Origin: Solirubrobacter sp963792915
GTDB lineage: Bacteria; Actinomycetota; Thermoleophilia; Solirubrobacterales; Solirubrobacteraceae
NCBI GenBank assembly: GCA_963792915.1
Contig: CAWBYD010000003.1
Span: 744,001 to 808,000 of the forward strand
Direction of reading: 5' to 3'
DNA: 64,000 nucleotides
How positions within the stretch are numbered: position 1 is the stretch's first letter; every line of letters starts with the position of its first letter. Made by a program: the position numbers and the translations under genes. The notes beneath the pieces were generated by a model. The model did not search any database, was not told the DNA's origin, and worked only from the letters and a program-made list of their open reading frames with translations. This document shows positions 8,687 through 17,754 of this stretch, one piece after another.

Positions 8687-9613
8687 ATGCTTGTAGCGGG
8701 AATTCACCGCACCGGTGGCGATGTCGGAATGATCGATCTTCCTGGGCCGCGCCCGCTCGCTGAGGACGAGGTGCTGATTCAGGTCAGGGCGGCGGGCGTG
8801 GGCAACTGGGATGAGTTCGTGCGGACCGGCGGCTGGGATGTTGGGCGCCGGCCGCCGATGGCGCTCGGAGTTGAGGCCGCCGGTCTGGTTATCGCGGTGG
8901 GCAGCATGGTCACCGATTGGGCATCAGGCGATGAGGTGATGACCCATCCGCTTCCGTTGCGAGACCAGGGAACGTGGGCGCCGACGCTGATTGCTCCTTC
9001 TGCGTTGATCGCCCGCAAGCCGGCCGGTGTCTCGTGGGAGGCGGCGGCAGTGTTTCCGGTGCCTGCGCTCACCGCTGCGCAGGTTCTCGATGAGGCGCTG
9101 GCGGTCGGTCCCGGCGATCGCCTTCTGGTGAATGGCGCCGGCGGCGTGACCGGTCGCCTGCTGGTGTCTCTCGGGTCACTCCGCGGGGCGGAGGTAATCG
9201 CGACCGCGGGCCCTCACAGTCGCGCACAGGTCGCGGCGCTGGGAGCGCGCGATGTCATCGACTACCACGAGCAAGACTGGCCGGATCAGGTTCTGGCGAT
9301 CACCGACGGCCAAGGTGTTTCCGCGGCCGTAAACGCCACACCGGGTGGTGCGGGGGATGCGATCCGCGCGGTTCGCGACGGCGGTCGGCTCGCGACCATC
9401 ACCTCGGATCCGCCCGAACAGGACCGAAGGATCACGGTGTCGAGCGTCTATGTGAGACCGGACGGCGGCCAGCTGGGCGACCTCGCGCGGCTCCTCGCGA
9501 CCGGACATCTCGAGATCTCAGTCGCGACGAGCTACGAGCTTCTTGACGCTGCGGATGCGCTTGCGACGGTCGTCAGCGGGCGTGCCGGCGGGGCAGTCGC
9601 GCTCACGCTCTAG
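8687..9613 (+). CDS. Zinc-independent MDR-family oxidoreductase (quinone reductase-like)
   Basis: A 308-residue medium-chain dehydrogenase/reductase of the NADPH:quinone reductase group. The GroES-like domain is N-terminal (EVLIQVRAAGVGNWDEFVRTGG, about residues 26-47), with no catalytic zinc cysteines. A Rossmann fold starts near residue 145 (LLVNGAGGVTGRLLVSLG), followed by ATAGPHSRAQVAALGARDVIDY. NAD(P)H-dependent reduction of a quinone or enone is likely; the substrate is not predictable. It is 79 bases after tkt in the same direction and could be co-transcribed, but nothing links it functionally to sugar metabolism. Confidence 0.88.
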   Translation: MLVAGIHRTGGDVGMIDLPGPRPLAEDEVLIQVRAAGVGNWDEFVRTGGWDVGRRPPMALGVEAAGLVIAVGSMVTDWASGDEVMTHPLPLRDQGTWAPTLIAPSALIARKPAGVSWEAAAVFPVPALTAAQVLDEALAVGPGDRLLVNGAGGVTGRLLVSLGSLRGAEVIATAGPHSRAQVAALGARDVIDYHEQDWPDQVLAITDGQGVSAAVNATPGGAGDAIRAVRDGGRLATITSDPPEQDRRITVSSVYVRPDGGQLGDLARLLATGHLEISVATSYELLDAADALATVVSGRAGGAVALTL

Positions 9614-9803
9614 AACCCCCGATCACTACACCTTCTCCCCCTCGATGCCGACAGGCTATCGAGGCATAGCCAGGAAATATTTGCGGGGTGAAACTCGGCC
9701 GTACGGTTGCCCGTCAGGGAGCCAGAACGAGTTGATTACCGGCGCGGCCCCAGCATGAGCCCGACCCCGCGAGGGCTTCCAATTGTCAACGAAAGGTTCG
9801 ACG

Positions 9804-11123
9804 ATGTCTGCCCCGCCCACGGTGGCGAACCACAAGCCGTCACGGCGAGTAACTCTGTCACCACGTGTTTCGTTTTGGGCGGCGGCCACATTCGCGTTCC
9901 TGGCGTTCGCCGCGGGCGCCGCGGCATCACCCCTTTACCGGGTCTATGAGGAGAAGTTCAGCTTCGCCCCGACAACGCTCACCTTGTTGTTCACGGTCTA
10001 CATCGTCGTCCTGCTGGCCACGCTGCTGTTGTTCGGCTCGGTGTCTGATTACACGGGTCGTCGGATGGTGATGCTTGCGGGTCTGGCTTTCGGTGCGGCC
10101 GGGTGCGGCTTGTTCCTCATCGCCCACGGGGTTGGGCTGCTGTTTGCGGCCCGTGCGCTGCAGGGTGTCGCGGTTGGCCTTATCTCCGGAGCGGCCATCG
10201 CGGCGCTGTTCGATTTGCGACCAAACGGCGGCGCTGCGCCGGTCGTCTCCAGCGCGGCGCCCACGGGCGGCCAGGCCCTCGGCGCAATCGGCGCGAGCGT
10301 GCTGGCCCAGTACGCTCCCGCGCCGACACACCTGGTTTGGTGGCTGTTACTCGGGGCGTTCATCACCGGCGTCGTCGCCGTACTGGCGATGCCAGAGCCT
10401 GGAACGGTGCGCCCCGGCGTTGTGAGCTCGCTGCGGCCGCATGTCAGTGTGCCGCAGGCGGCCAGGGGCGCCTTCGCTACGGCCGTGCCGGCCCTCGTGG
10501 GAATCTGGGCACTCGCCGGGTTCTATCTGTCGCTGGGCCCGTCACTTGCCGCGCAGCTGCTGCACTCGACGAACTTGGTTTGGGGCGGGATCTTGATATT
10601 CCTGCTCAGCGGTCTCGGGGCCGCAGCCTCGGCCTTGCTCGCCAGGAAGAGTCCGTCAGCGGTGATGCTGGGCGGCTGCCTGGTTTTGATCGCCGGAGCC
10701 TTGGTGACGTTCACCTCGATCGAGACCGGCACCTCAGCCGTCCTGTTCGTCGGCACGGCGATCGCAGGCCTCGGCTTCGGACCCGCGTTCATGGGCGCCT
10801 ACCGCGCCACGGTCGCGGCGGCCGCGTCCCACGATCGGACGGGGCTGATCACGGCGATCTACATCGTCAGTTACCTGGCAACTGGCGTTCCGGCCGTGCT
10901 CGCCGGCATTGCTACATCGCACTACGGTCTGCGCAAAACCGCACTTGTCTATTCGGTTGCGGTCACAGTCCTCGCCGCGGTCGCAGTCAGCCGCCTCCTG
11001 GCCCGTCAGATGGCTCCCGGACGGGCGGAGCCTGGAACCCGCCATGCCGACGCGCCTCCAGGGCCGGGCACGGTGCCACCGTGCCCTCCACTTCGGCCGC
11101 GCCCCCGACAAGCGAAAGCATGA
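9804..11123 (+). CDS. MFS transporter (probable drug/metabolite exporter)
   Basis: A 439-residue, 12-helix major-facilitator protein. The loop 2-3 motif is GSVSDYTGRRMVMLAG and motif C-like sequence is in helix 5. The start at 9804 was chosen because a GAAAGG ribosome site lies 7 bases upstream; the TTG at 9783 would add seven residues upstream of that site. Upstream, 9614-9803 has an inverted repeat GGCTAT/ATAGCC around 9654-9670, a possible regulator site or terminator of the previous gene. The substrate is unknown. The sequence resembles multidrug or sugar-efflux members more than the sugar porter at 3908. Confidence 0.85.
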   Translation: MSAPPTVANHKPSRRVTLSPRVSFWAAATFAFLAFAAGAAASPLYRVYEEKFSFAPTTLTLLFTVYIVVLLATLLLFGSVSDYTGRRMVMLAGLAFGAAGCGLFLIAHGVGLLFAARALQGVAVGLISGAAIAALFDLRPNGGAAPVVSSAAPTGGQALGAIGASVLAQYAPAPTHLVWWLLLGAFITGVVAVLAMPEPGTVRPGVVSSLRPHVSVPQAARGAFATAVPALVGIWALAGFYLSLGPSLAAQLLHSTNLVWGGILIFLLSGLGAAASALLARKSPSAVMLGGCLVLIAGALVTFTSIETGTSAVLFVGTAIAGLGFGPAFMGAYRATVAAAASHDRTGLITAIYIVSYLATGVPAVLAGIATSHYGLRKTALVYSVAVTVLAAVAVSRLLARQMAPGRAEPGTRHADAPPGPGTVPPCPPLRPRPRQAKA

Positions 11124-11255
11124 GCGCCAGGCAATTGGCAGTGAGCCCAGCCAGCCACTGCCCTGAGGCGATCAGCTATGCGAGTGAGATCGGCCAGCGA
11201 ACTCCGGCGCACGGTGGGCCCGTCAGCCGAGAGGTATTAAGTCAGGAGGAACCTG

Positions 11256-12128
11256 ATGTTCAAACACATCGTTGTCGGCGTGGACGGGCGCGAGGGTGGC
11301 CGCGACGCGGTAGCGCTTGCCAGACGGCTGGTCCCGGTGGGGGGGAAGCTTACGCTCGCCTATGTCGTTGCGGGCGATGCGCACGCCTACCGCGGCGCCA
11401 GCGGCGCGCCCGAGGCTTCCGACGGAGGGCATGCAGAGGCGCTGCTAGAAGCAGAGCGCGGGGAAACGGGTGTCGAAGCGCACCTGCGCTCGTACGGATC
11501 CTCTTCCGTGGGACGCGGCCTGCATGAGCTGTGCGAAGTGATCGGTGCGGATCTACTGGTCGTCGGTTCATCGCGTCGCGGACTGCTCGGGCGGGTGCTG
11601 ATCGGTGATGACACCAGCGCCGCGTTGAACGGCGCGCCGTGTGCGATCGCGATCGCGCCGAGCAACTACTCACAGCAGCCGGGCATGACGCACGTGATCG
11701 GGGTCGGTTACGACGGATCACCCGAGAGTGAACACGCACTCTCGGTGGCCCGGACGCTCGCCGTCGCGTGGGTAGCCAAGCTCTCAGCGCTCGAAGCGGT
11801 CTCACTTCCGTCATACGCCCTTGTTGGGCCAGGAGCCGCCGATAACGCGCCCCGGTGCCTCGTCGAGGATGCCCTTGAGCGAATCGCAGGCCTGGGCGGC
11901 GTCGAACCGCACGCGGTCTACGGTCAGCCTGCCGAGGAGCTGGCGCTGTACAGCGCATCGCTCGATCTGCTGATCGTGGGCGCGCGCGGCTATGGCCCGC
12001 TCGGACGCCTGATCCACGGAAGCACGTCCCAGCAGCTTGCGCATACCGCCCGTTGCCCGCTTCTGGTGCTCACCCGCACCGCCCACGCGATCGAGCCTCG
12101 CGACCGACACCGACGCCTGGGCCAATGA
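11256..12128 (+). CDS. Universal stress protein with two Usp domains
   Basis: A 290-residue tandem Usp protein. Domain 1 (about 1-140) starts MFKHIVVGVDGREGGRDAV and has the nucleotide-binding segment VVGSSRRGLLGRVLIGDDTS. Domain 2 (about 150-280) starts VIGVGYDGSPESEHAL and has VGARGYGPLGRLIHGSTSQQ. The G-x2-G-x9-G(S/T) pattern in domain 2 indicates ATP binding; in domain 1 the last part is GDDTS. A strong site, AGGAGGA, precedes the ATG. Such proteins help cells survive stress, hypoxia or starvation, which fits the nearby cytochrome bd and SigB-like sigma genes. Confidence 0.93.
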   Translation: MFKHIVVGVDGREGGRDAVALARRLVPVGGKLTLAYVVAGDAHAYRGASGAPEASDGGHAEALLEAERGETGVEAHLRSYGSSSVGRGLHELCEVIGADLLVVGSSRRGLLGRVLIGDDTSAALNGAPCAIAIAPSNYSQQPGMTHVIGVGYDGSPESEHALSVARTLAVAWVAKLSALEAVSLPSYALVGPGAADNAPRCLVEDALERIAGLGGVEPHAVYGQPAEELALYSASLDLLIVGARGYGPLGRLIHGSTSQQLAHTARCPLLVLTRTAHAIEPRDRHRRLGQ

Positions 12129-12264
12129 CATCGGCGCACATCCACTCGCTGCAACCCCGTGAGCCTCGATACGGCGCCGGCGATCACGCGATCGGGGGCG
12201 CGTCTTGATGCCTGACCCGCGTGCGGTTCGCTTCGTTCGTACCAACCATCGGGAAAGGACACGC

Positions 12265-12684
12265 ATGCAATATCTACTCCCCTTCCTGCGCCGCGGCCCG
12301 ATCTCGCCGCGCGTGCACGGGACGCTCGACTACCTCCTCGCGGCAGCCCTGATCGCGGTGCCGCTCGCGGTCGATTTCCACGACGACACCGCGACGGTGT
12401 TGATGCTCGTGCTGGGCGGCGCCGCAACCCTGCTGGCGATCGGCACGAACTGGTCAACCGGCATCATTCGGATCCTGCCACCGGTCCTGCACGGCGTCGC
12501 GGACATCGCGGCGACGACCGTCCTGATCATCGCACCGTTCGTGCTCGGCTTCACCGACGACACGGTCGCGACCGTGCTCTACGTCGTGATCGGGGCCGGC
12601 GGATTGGGCGCAACGCTGCTGACCCGCTTCGAGTCCGATCTGATGCCGTCCGCGCGCGTCGCTCCGCAACAGCCCGCTGTCTGA
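12265..12684 (+). CDS. Small four-helix membrane protein, SPW-repeat-like
   Basis: A 139-residue integral membrane protein with about four helices (for example LDYLLAAALIAVPLAV, VLMLVLGGAATLLAIG, VLIIAPFVLGF, VLYVVIGAGGLGATLL). The arrangement of two similar helix pairs, each starting with an H-G-x-x-D segment (VHGTLDYLL, LHGVADIAA), resembles SPW-repeat proteins. ATG 12265 was chosen because GGAAAGG precedes it; the upstream ATG 12205 lacks a site. It follows the Usp gene. Function unknown; it may be part of a stress or envelope group. Confidence 0.75.
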   Translation: MQYLLPFLRRGPISPRVHGTLDYLLAAALIAVPLAVDFHDDTATVLMLVLGGAATLLAIGTNWSTGIIRILPPVLHGVADIAATTVLIIAPFVLGFTDDTVATVLYVVIGAGGLGATLLTRFESDLMPSARVAPQQPAV

Positions 12685-13062
12685 GCTCCAGCCCAGCATC
12701 GCCCTGGCGCCCAGCGGCGGCCAGTCACCTTGGGGGTCGACGACGACTCGGCGGTGCTCGGCGCCTGCTCATCTCCACAGCCTCGCCCGCCGAAGTCCGC
12801 TGTCGCAGCGAGCTCATGCGACTGGCGGGCAGGCGACGGACCCGGCGGTACATCACACGTTCACGTGGGCCCGAGCGCCGATGACTCAACGAGTTCGCGC
12901 CGGGGGCGGTGCGCACGCATGCAACTGAGGCGATGCTGATCGGCGCGCCCTATCAGGCAGTCGGACAGGGCTGTTGTGGCGGACCCACATCGGCCGCATC
13001 GTTGGGTGGGTCATAGCCGCGAGCCGCAACTCGTTGCCCGCCACAACTTTAGGAGAAAGATC
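12685..13062 (+). other. 378-base stretch with no recognised gene
   Basis: Open frames here are short and have no family-like motifs. An AGGAG at 13051-13055 serves the next gene. No clear terminator hairpin, riboswitch or tRNA was seen. The promoter of the Tat-ferritin gene is presumably in this stretch. Confidence 0.6.
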
Positions 13063-14148
13063 GTGGAACACATTGAACCGTCCGGGCGCTTGACGAACCG
13101 TCGTTCGTTCCTGCTCAAGGGGGCCGCGGTGGGAGTCGGTGCCATCGGCGCAGGTCGTCTGCTGGCGCATCCGTCGCGGGCCTCCGCCGATGGCGGCCTC
13201 ACCAAGGGTGACGTGGCCATTCTCCAGTTCCTGGCTGCGGCGGAGCTCCTCGAAGCCGATCTGTGGGAGCAGTACAACGAGCTCGGCGGGATCCAGGACC
13301 GCGAACGCCCGGGCGGACGCGGGAACACGCCCTACACCGGCGCCCTGTCGGTGCTGGACAAAGATCTCCCGCAGTACATCCACGATAACGCCGATGACGA
13401 GCAGAGCCACGCGAACTTCATCAACGCATATCTGGGGGCGAACGGCGCGGAACCGATCAACCTCGACAAGTTCCGCACGCTGCTCAGCAGCAAGGCTACC
13501 GGCGCGCGTCAAATCGGCCGGCTGACCAACCTGATGGAGCTCACCATCGACACCAGCTGGTGGACGCGCTACCGCAGCCGCTCGCAGAACCCCGACCTCG
13601 GCGACACGCTGCCCCACGCCGTCCCGGACCTTGCGGTCGGTAAGCACCCGGCGATTCCGCGCAGCGACGACGATCTGACGCCACGCAAGCACCTGCAGGC
13701 GATCGCCAATACAGCCGCGTTTCACTTTGGCACGATCGAGCAGGGCGGCACGAGCCTCTACGCCTCGCTCGCCCAGCGAGTGACGAGCCCGGAAGTCCTG
13801 CGCATCTTGCTCAGCATCGGCCCCACCGAAGCGATGCACTTCCAGACCTGGCAGGACAAGGCTGGGAACGCTCCGCCCCTGACCGACCCCGCCACTGGGC
13901 TGACATTCCCCGACCTGAACGCGGGCAGTGAGTTGTACAAGCCCAACCTGATCATGCCCGAGCCGACGAAATTCCTCGACAGGAAGTTCCCGATCTGCTC
14001 CATCATCCGGCCAAGCCAGACCCAAGCCGCTGCCGTGGGCGCCGCGAAGGCGCTGACCGCGATGGGGTTGTTCAACGGGCAGTCGCCAGAGTTCTTCGCC
14101 GGCGTCACGGCGCTCGCCGAGGCCGCGGACGCCGCTCAGCGTCAGTGA
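13063..14148 (+). CDS. Tat-exported ferritin-like domain protein
   Basis: A 361-residue protein with a twin-arginine signal: NRRSFLLKG near residues 11-19, then a hydrophobic stretch GAAVGVGAIGAGRLLA and an Ala-rich cleavage region. The mature part has a ferritin-like helical bundle (VAILQFLAAAELLEADLWEQY, then DNADDEQSHANFINAYL), with Glu and His residues that could bind iron. GTG 13063 was chosen because AGGAG stands 8 bases upstream; an earlier in-frame ATG at 12976 would put 29 odd residues before the signal. It is directly followed by tatA and tatC, so it is the likely cargo. The exact enzymatic role is unknown. Confidence 0.87.
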   Translation: MEHIEPSGRLTNRRSFLLKGAAVGVGAIGAGRLLAHPSRASADGGLTKGDVAILQFLAAAELLEADLWEQYNELGGIQDRERPGGRGNTPYTGALSVLDKDLPQYIHDNADDEQSHANFINAYLGANGAEPINLDKFRTLLSSKATGARQIGRLTNLMELTIDTSWWTRYRSRSQNPDLGDTLPHAVPDLAVGKHPAIPRSDDDLTPRKHLQAIANTAAFHFGTIEQGGTSLYASLAQRVTSPEVLRILLSIGPTEAMHFQTWQDKAGNAPPLTDPATGLTFPDLNAGSELYKPNLIMPEPTKFLDRKFPICSIIRPSQTQAAAVGAAKALTAMGLFNGQSPEFFAGVTALAEAADAAQRQ

Positions 14149-14218
14149 GGAGCGACGGCTGTGCCGGGCCTACACGCACGCACAGCGGGCCGACCGGCCT
14201 GAACCACAAGGACCACAC

Positions 14219-14428
14219 ATGATCGAAAACGTCCTAAACCCCACACACCTGCTCCTGATTCTCGCCGTCGCGCTGATCGTGCTCGGCCCCAAGCGACTGC
14301 CGGAGGCAGGACGCGGACTGGGCTCGGCGATCCGCGGCTTCAAGGAGTCGCTCACGGTGCCCGAGCGGCGCGAGGAGCAGCCGTCCATCCAGCCGTCGCG
14401 CGAGCACGATCACATGCCCGGCGCATGA
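14219..14428 (+). CDS. tatA: Sec-independent translocase subunit TatA
   Basis: A 69-residue TatA/E protein: one N-terminal membrane helix (HLLLILAVALIVLGPKRLPE), the conserved hinge LGPKRLPEAGRGLG, an amphipathic helix to about residue 45, and a charged tail. TatA oligomers form the passage for folded Tat substrates. It lies between a Tat-signal protein and tatC, forming a compact cargo-plus-translocase block. No tatB gene is seen, as in many Gram-positive minimal systems. The function is clear; whether it serves only the neighbour is inference. Confidence 0.93.
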   Translation: MIENVLNPTHLLLILAVALIVLGPKRLPEAGRGLGSAIRGFKESLTVPERREEQPSIQPSREHDHMPGA

Positions 14429-14449
14429 CTCCATGAGGGCGCGATCCGG

Positions 14450-15388
14450 ATGGAGGCATTCCCGCAACGAGCCGTCGCTCACGACGCGCGACTCACGGTC
14501 ACCGAGCACCTCACCGAGTTGCGCGCGCGACTCCTTCTCAGCGTGGCCGCGCTTGCGGTGCTGTTCGCCGGATGTCTGTGGCAGAGCCGGCCGCTCCTGC
14601 GCGTGCTCAACGCGCCGCTGGCTCAGCTCGAGACGAGTTCGGCGGCGCAGGGTTCCGGGGTTGAGCTGCCCCAGGCGCTGGCGCGCAGCGCCGATGCCTT
14701 CACCCGGCTAGCGCACGCATCCTCGCTCGCCCCAGCCGATCGGCGGTCCGCGCTCACTGCGGCCGGCTCGCTCAGCGCCGCCAGCCGCTCGCTCGCGCGC
14801 GCGGACGCGCGCACGCCGGTCACGCTCGGGCTCGGCGAGCCGTTCTCGACCTCGATCACGGTCGCCCTCGCTTTCGCGCTCCTGCTTGGACTGCCGTTCC
14901 TCCTTGCTCAGGCGTGGGCGTTCGTCGCGCCGGCCATCGCTCCGGCCGAGCGGCGCGCGGTGCGACCGTTGCTTATCGCTGCGCCCGCGTTCTTCGCCGC
15001 TGGTGCGGCCTTCGGATACGTCGTCGTGCTCCCGCCGGCGGTCAGGTTCCTGCAGGGCTTCAACCACGGCGCCTTCAACGTCCTGGTCCAGGCGCGCCCC
15101 TACTACCGCTTCGAGCTCATGACGATGCTCGCCCTCGGCGCGATGTTCGAGATTCCCGTCCTGCTGCTGGCCCTCGGTCGTGCGGGCGTCCTCAGCTCCG
15201 CCACCTTGCGCCGCCACCGCGGCTACGCCATCGTTGGGCTGTCGATCCTCGGGGCCCTCCTGCCCGGCACAGATCCGGTGAGCACGCTGCTGGAGACGTT
15301 GCCGCTCTTCGCCCTCTACCAGGCCACCATCGTCTTGCTCCGCTTGAGCGAGCGCAGGCGCGGCCGCGCGCAGCGGGTTTCTGGATAA
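14450..15388 (+). CDS. tatC: Sec-independent translocase subunit TatC
   Basis: A 312-residue TatC with the signal-recognition motif TEHLTELRARLLLS at residues ~18-31, and later helices with LPFLLAQAWAFVAPAI and FEIPVLLLALGRAGVL. It differs from the ~250-residue norm by an Ala/Ser-rich extracytoplasmic insertion of about 80 residues between helices 1 and 2 (roughly residues 55-130). TatC binds the twin-arginine signal in the membrane. It starts 21 bases after tatA and is surely co-expressed. Confidence 0.93.
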   Translation: MEAFPQRAVAHDARLTVTEHLTELRARLLLSVAALAVLFAGCLWQSRPLLRVLNAPLAQLETSSAAQGSGVELPQALARSADAFTRLAHASSLAPADRRSALTAAGSLSAASRSLARADARTPVTLGLGEPFSTSITVALAFALLLGLPFLLAQAWAFVAPAIAPAERRAVRPLLIAAPAFFAAGAAFGYVVVLPPAVRFLQGFNHGAFNVLVQARPYYRFELMTMLALGAMFEIPVLLLALGRAGVLSSATLRRHRGYAIVGLSILGALLPGTDPVSTLLETLPLFALYQATIVLLRLSERRRGRAQRVSG

Positions 15389-15883
15389 GGGGTCGGCGCC
15401 CGGCGGCCGAAACCGCGCTCGGTCTTGCATCACAGCGGCCTCTGGCCCGGTGCTCGGGTTCCGCGTCTCAGGGAGCAACGGAAGTCGACTGTCCGGCGCG
15501 GCGCCCCTTACCGCGCGTCGGGCGTGAAACCGCTGCGCGGTCGGATCCCCCGCGGCCGCCGGCTCGGCGCCGCCACTGCCGTCGGATCGTCGGCGGCTGG
15601 CTCCGACTACGAGAGCTGGCTAGTGCTCAGCGCCCGCTACCTCGACGCCGGGGCGCTCGGCGGCTGCCGCACGCGCTCAGTGGCGCGGGCGCCGACACGT
15701 ACGCCTGGAGGCTCGTGGGCCGCGGGCTCGCTCATCGGGGAGGAGCACGCGGCGCCACCCGGACCACGGGTGCACCCCGGCGACGGGCGGCGATCGTGCC
15801 CCGACGACCAGCGATCACGGTCCCGTGTCGGCCGATCGGTGTGTTGTCTCGATCGCGGCCCTGGCCCCGTCAGCATCGGCCCG
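15389..15883 (+). other. 495-base stretch without a recognised gene
   Basis: The frame of the downstream lipoprotein stays open backwards to 15425, but the extra ~150 codons are Arg/Gly/Pro-rich with no domain pattern. The true gene begins at 15884 with a lipoprotein signal. No RNA element or strong hairpin was recognised. Confidence 0.55.
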
Positions 15884-16402
15884 ATGAACTCTCTCTGGGC
15901 GTCCCGACGCATCGTGGTCACGGCTGGCAGCGTGCCGCTCGCCGCCCTGGCCATCGCCGCCTGTGGCGGCGGCAGCGACACACCGCGGCCACCGAAGACC
16001 GCGAGCGGAAGACCCGCGACGATCGGGCTCGGGCCCGCCGGCGGCCTCGGCAAGGTGCTCGTCGACTCGCGCGGGCGCACCGTGTACCTGTTCCGCAAGG
16101 ATTCCCGCGGCAAGAGCTCCTGCGCCGCCGCCTGCGCCGCCGCGTGGCCACCCGTACGGACGAATGGCATGCCGGGGCCGGGGCTCAGCGCCGCCAAGCT
16201 CACGACGACAGCGCGGTCCGACGGCGCGCCGCAGGTGCTCTACAACGGCCACCCGCTCTACCGCTTCGCGGGCGACGCGAAGCCCGGGGATGCGAACGGG
16301 CAGCGCGTGACGGCCTTCGGCGCCGCGTGGTTCGCCGTCTCCGGCGCCGGACAGGTCGTTTCGCGTCCCGCACCTAAGCCGGGTGGCGGGAGCATCTACT
16401 GA
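15884..16402 (+). CDS. Secreted-repeat lipoprotein (COG4315-like)
   Basis: A 172-residue lipoprotein. The signal ends in the lipobox LAIAAC at about residues 23-28, giving a diacylglyceryl cysteine followed by GGGSD. The mature part has two halves of the secreted-repeat family: GKVLVDSRGRTVYLFRKDS with SSCAAACAAAWPPV, and APQVLYNGHPLYRFAGDAKPGD. Function of this family is unknown, although it is widespread in exported proteins. ATG 15884 was chosen because it starts the signal sequence. It lies two bases before the NDH-2 gene, so a membrane or respiratory link is possible but unproven. Confidence 0.85.
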   Translation: MNSLWASRRIVVTAGSVPLAALAIAACGGGSDTPRPPKTASGRPATIGLGPAGGLGKVLVDSRGRTVYLFRKDSRGKSSCAAACAAAWPPVRTNGMPGPGLSAAKLTTTARSDGAPQVLYNGHPLYRFAGDAKPGDANGQRVTAFGAAWFAVSGAGQVVSRPAPKPGGGSIY

Positions 16403-16404
16403 CC

Positions 16405-17754
16405 ATGGTGTCGCCGAGGCCGCATCGGGTGATCGTCGTCGGTGGCGGCTTCGGCGGCCTGCAGGCCGCCACACATCTGACCACCGCGCCGGTCGAGCTC
16501 ACGCTGGTGGACCGGCGTAACTTCCACCTGTTCCAGCCGCTCACTTACCAGGTCGCCACTGGCGCGCTCTCGCCCGGAGAGGTCTGCTACCCACTCCGCG
16601 CGATCTTCCGGCGCCACCAGAACGTCCAGGTGGTGCTCGGCGAGGTCGTCGGCTTCGACCTCGACCGCCGCCGGCTGGACGTCCGCTCGGTCGTCGGCGA
16701 GGGCGTCACCCGTTTGCTGGAGTACGACACGCTGATCGTCGCTGGCGGCTCGCACTACTCCTACTTCGGCCACGACGAGTGGCGCGACGCGGCCCCGGAG
16801 GTCAAGTCACTCGAGAGCGCGGTCGCCGTGCGAGCGCGGCTCCTCGCTGCCTTCGAGGCGGCCGAGCTCGAGGACGACGAGGCGCGCCGCCCTGCCTGGC
16901 TGACGTTCGTCGTGGTCGGCGCCGGGCCGACCGGGGTCGAGATGGCCGGCCAGATCGCCGAGCTGGCCCGCGACACGCTGCGGCGCGACTTCCGCTCGAT
17001 CGACCCGCGCCACGCGCGCGTGCTGCTCGTCGAGGCGGCCGACCGCGTGCTCACGGCGTTCCCTCCGTCGTTGTCACGGCGCGCGACCCACCAGCTCGAG
17101 CATCTGGGCGTCACGCCGGTGCTCGAGCGCACGGTCGTCGCCGTCGACGCGCAGGGCGTCACCGTCGCGGCCGCCGGCGGCGAGCAGGAGCGCTTCGAGG
17201 CCCGCACCGTGATCTGGGCGGCGGGGGTCACCGCGTCGGGACTGGCGCGCCGCCTCGCCGAGCCGAGCGGCGCCGAGCTCGACCGGGCGGGCCGCATCGT
17301 CGTCGAGCCCGACCTTACCCTGCCGGGACACCCGGAGGTGCTCGCGCTCGGCGACATGGTCCGCGTCCGCGACGCCCGGGGAGAGCCGCAGGACCTCCCC
17401 GGCGTGGCGCCTGTCGCCATGCAGCAGGGCCGGTACGCTGCCGCGCTCGTCCGCGCCCGGCTGCGCGACCGGCCGAGTCGGCCGTTCCGCTACCGCGACA
17501 AGGGCAACGTCGCAACCATCGGGCGCGCCCGCGCAGTGGCGGACCTGCACGTGGTCCGCCTCAGCGGCTTCCCGGCGTGGATCACGTGGCTCGTCGTCCA
17601 TCTCTTCTACCTCGTCGGCTTCCGGAACCGTCTGCTCGTGCTCATCAGCTGGGCGTTCAACTTCGTGACACGCGGTCGCGGCGCGCGCATCATCAGCTCC
17701 GAGGTGCCACGAGCGCAAGCTCGACGAGATGGCCGGCCCGGCTCTGGATCCTGA
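16405..17754 (+). CDS. ndh: Type II NADH:quinone dehydrogenase (NDH-2)
   Basis: A 449-residue NDH-2-like flavoprotein. FAD site GGGFGGLQAA is at residues ~13-22, the characteristic NFHLFQPLTYQVATG follows, the NADH Rossmann site is VVGAGPTGVEMAGQIAEL (~168-185), and the second FAD segment is ALGDMVRV. A C-terminal hydrophobic part (TWLVVHLFYLVGFRN) should anchor it to the membrane. It oxidises NADH and reduces quinone without pumping protons, suiting the cytochrome bd oxidase encoded just downstream. The last ~20 codons overlap an antisense relic of a histidine kinase, so its natural C terminus may be shorter in relatives. Confidence 0.93.
   Translation: MVSPRPHRVIVVGGGFGGLQAATHLTTAPVELTLVDRRNFHLFQPLTYQVATGALSPGEVCYPLRAIFRRHQNVQVVLGEVVGFDLDRRRLDVRSVVGEGVTRLLEYDTLIVAGGSHYSYFGHDEWRDAAPEVKSLESAVAVRARLLAAFEAAELEDDEARRPAWLTFVVVGAGPTGVEMAGQIAELARDTLRRDFRSIDPRHARVLLVEAADRVLTAFPPSLSRRATHQLEHLGVTPVLERTVVAVDAQGVTVAAAGGEQERFEARTVIWAAGVTASGLARRLAEPSGAELDRAGRIVVEPDLTLPGHPEVLALGDMVRVRDARGEPQDLPGVAPVAMQQGRYAAALVRARLRDRPSRPFRYRDKGNVATIGRARAVADLHVVRLSGFPAWITWLVVHLFYLVGFRNRLLVLISWAFNFVTRGRGARIISSEVPRAQARRDGRPGSGS

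Noticed and set aside
9651..9670. Inverted repeat GGCTAT/ATAGCC after the MDR gene
   Set aside because: Only six base pairs per arm with no T run; too weak to call a terminator or operator.
15425..15883. Upstream extension of the lipoprotein frame
   Set aside because: A lipoprotein signal begins at 15884, and 153 preceding residues without domain features would block export.
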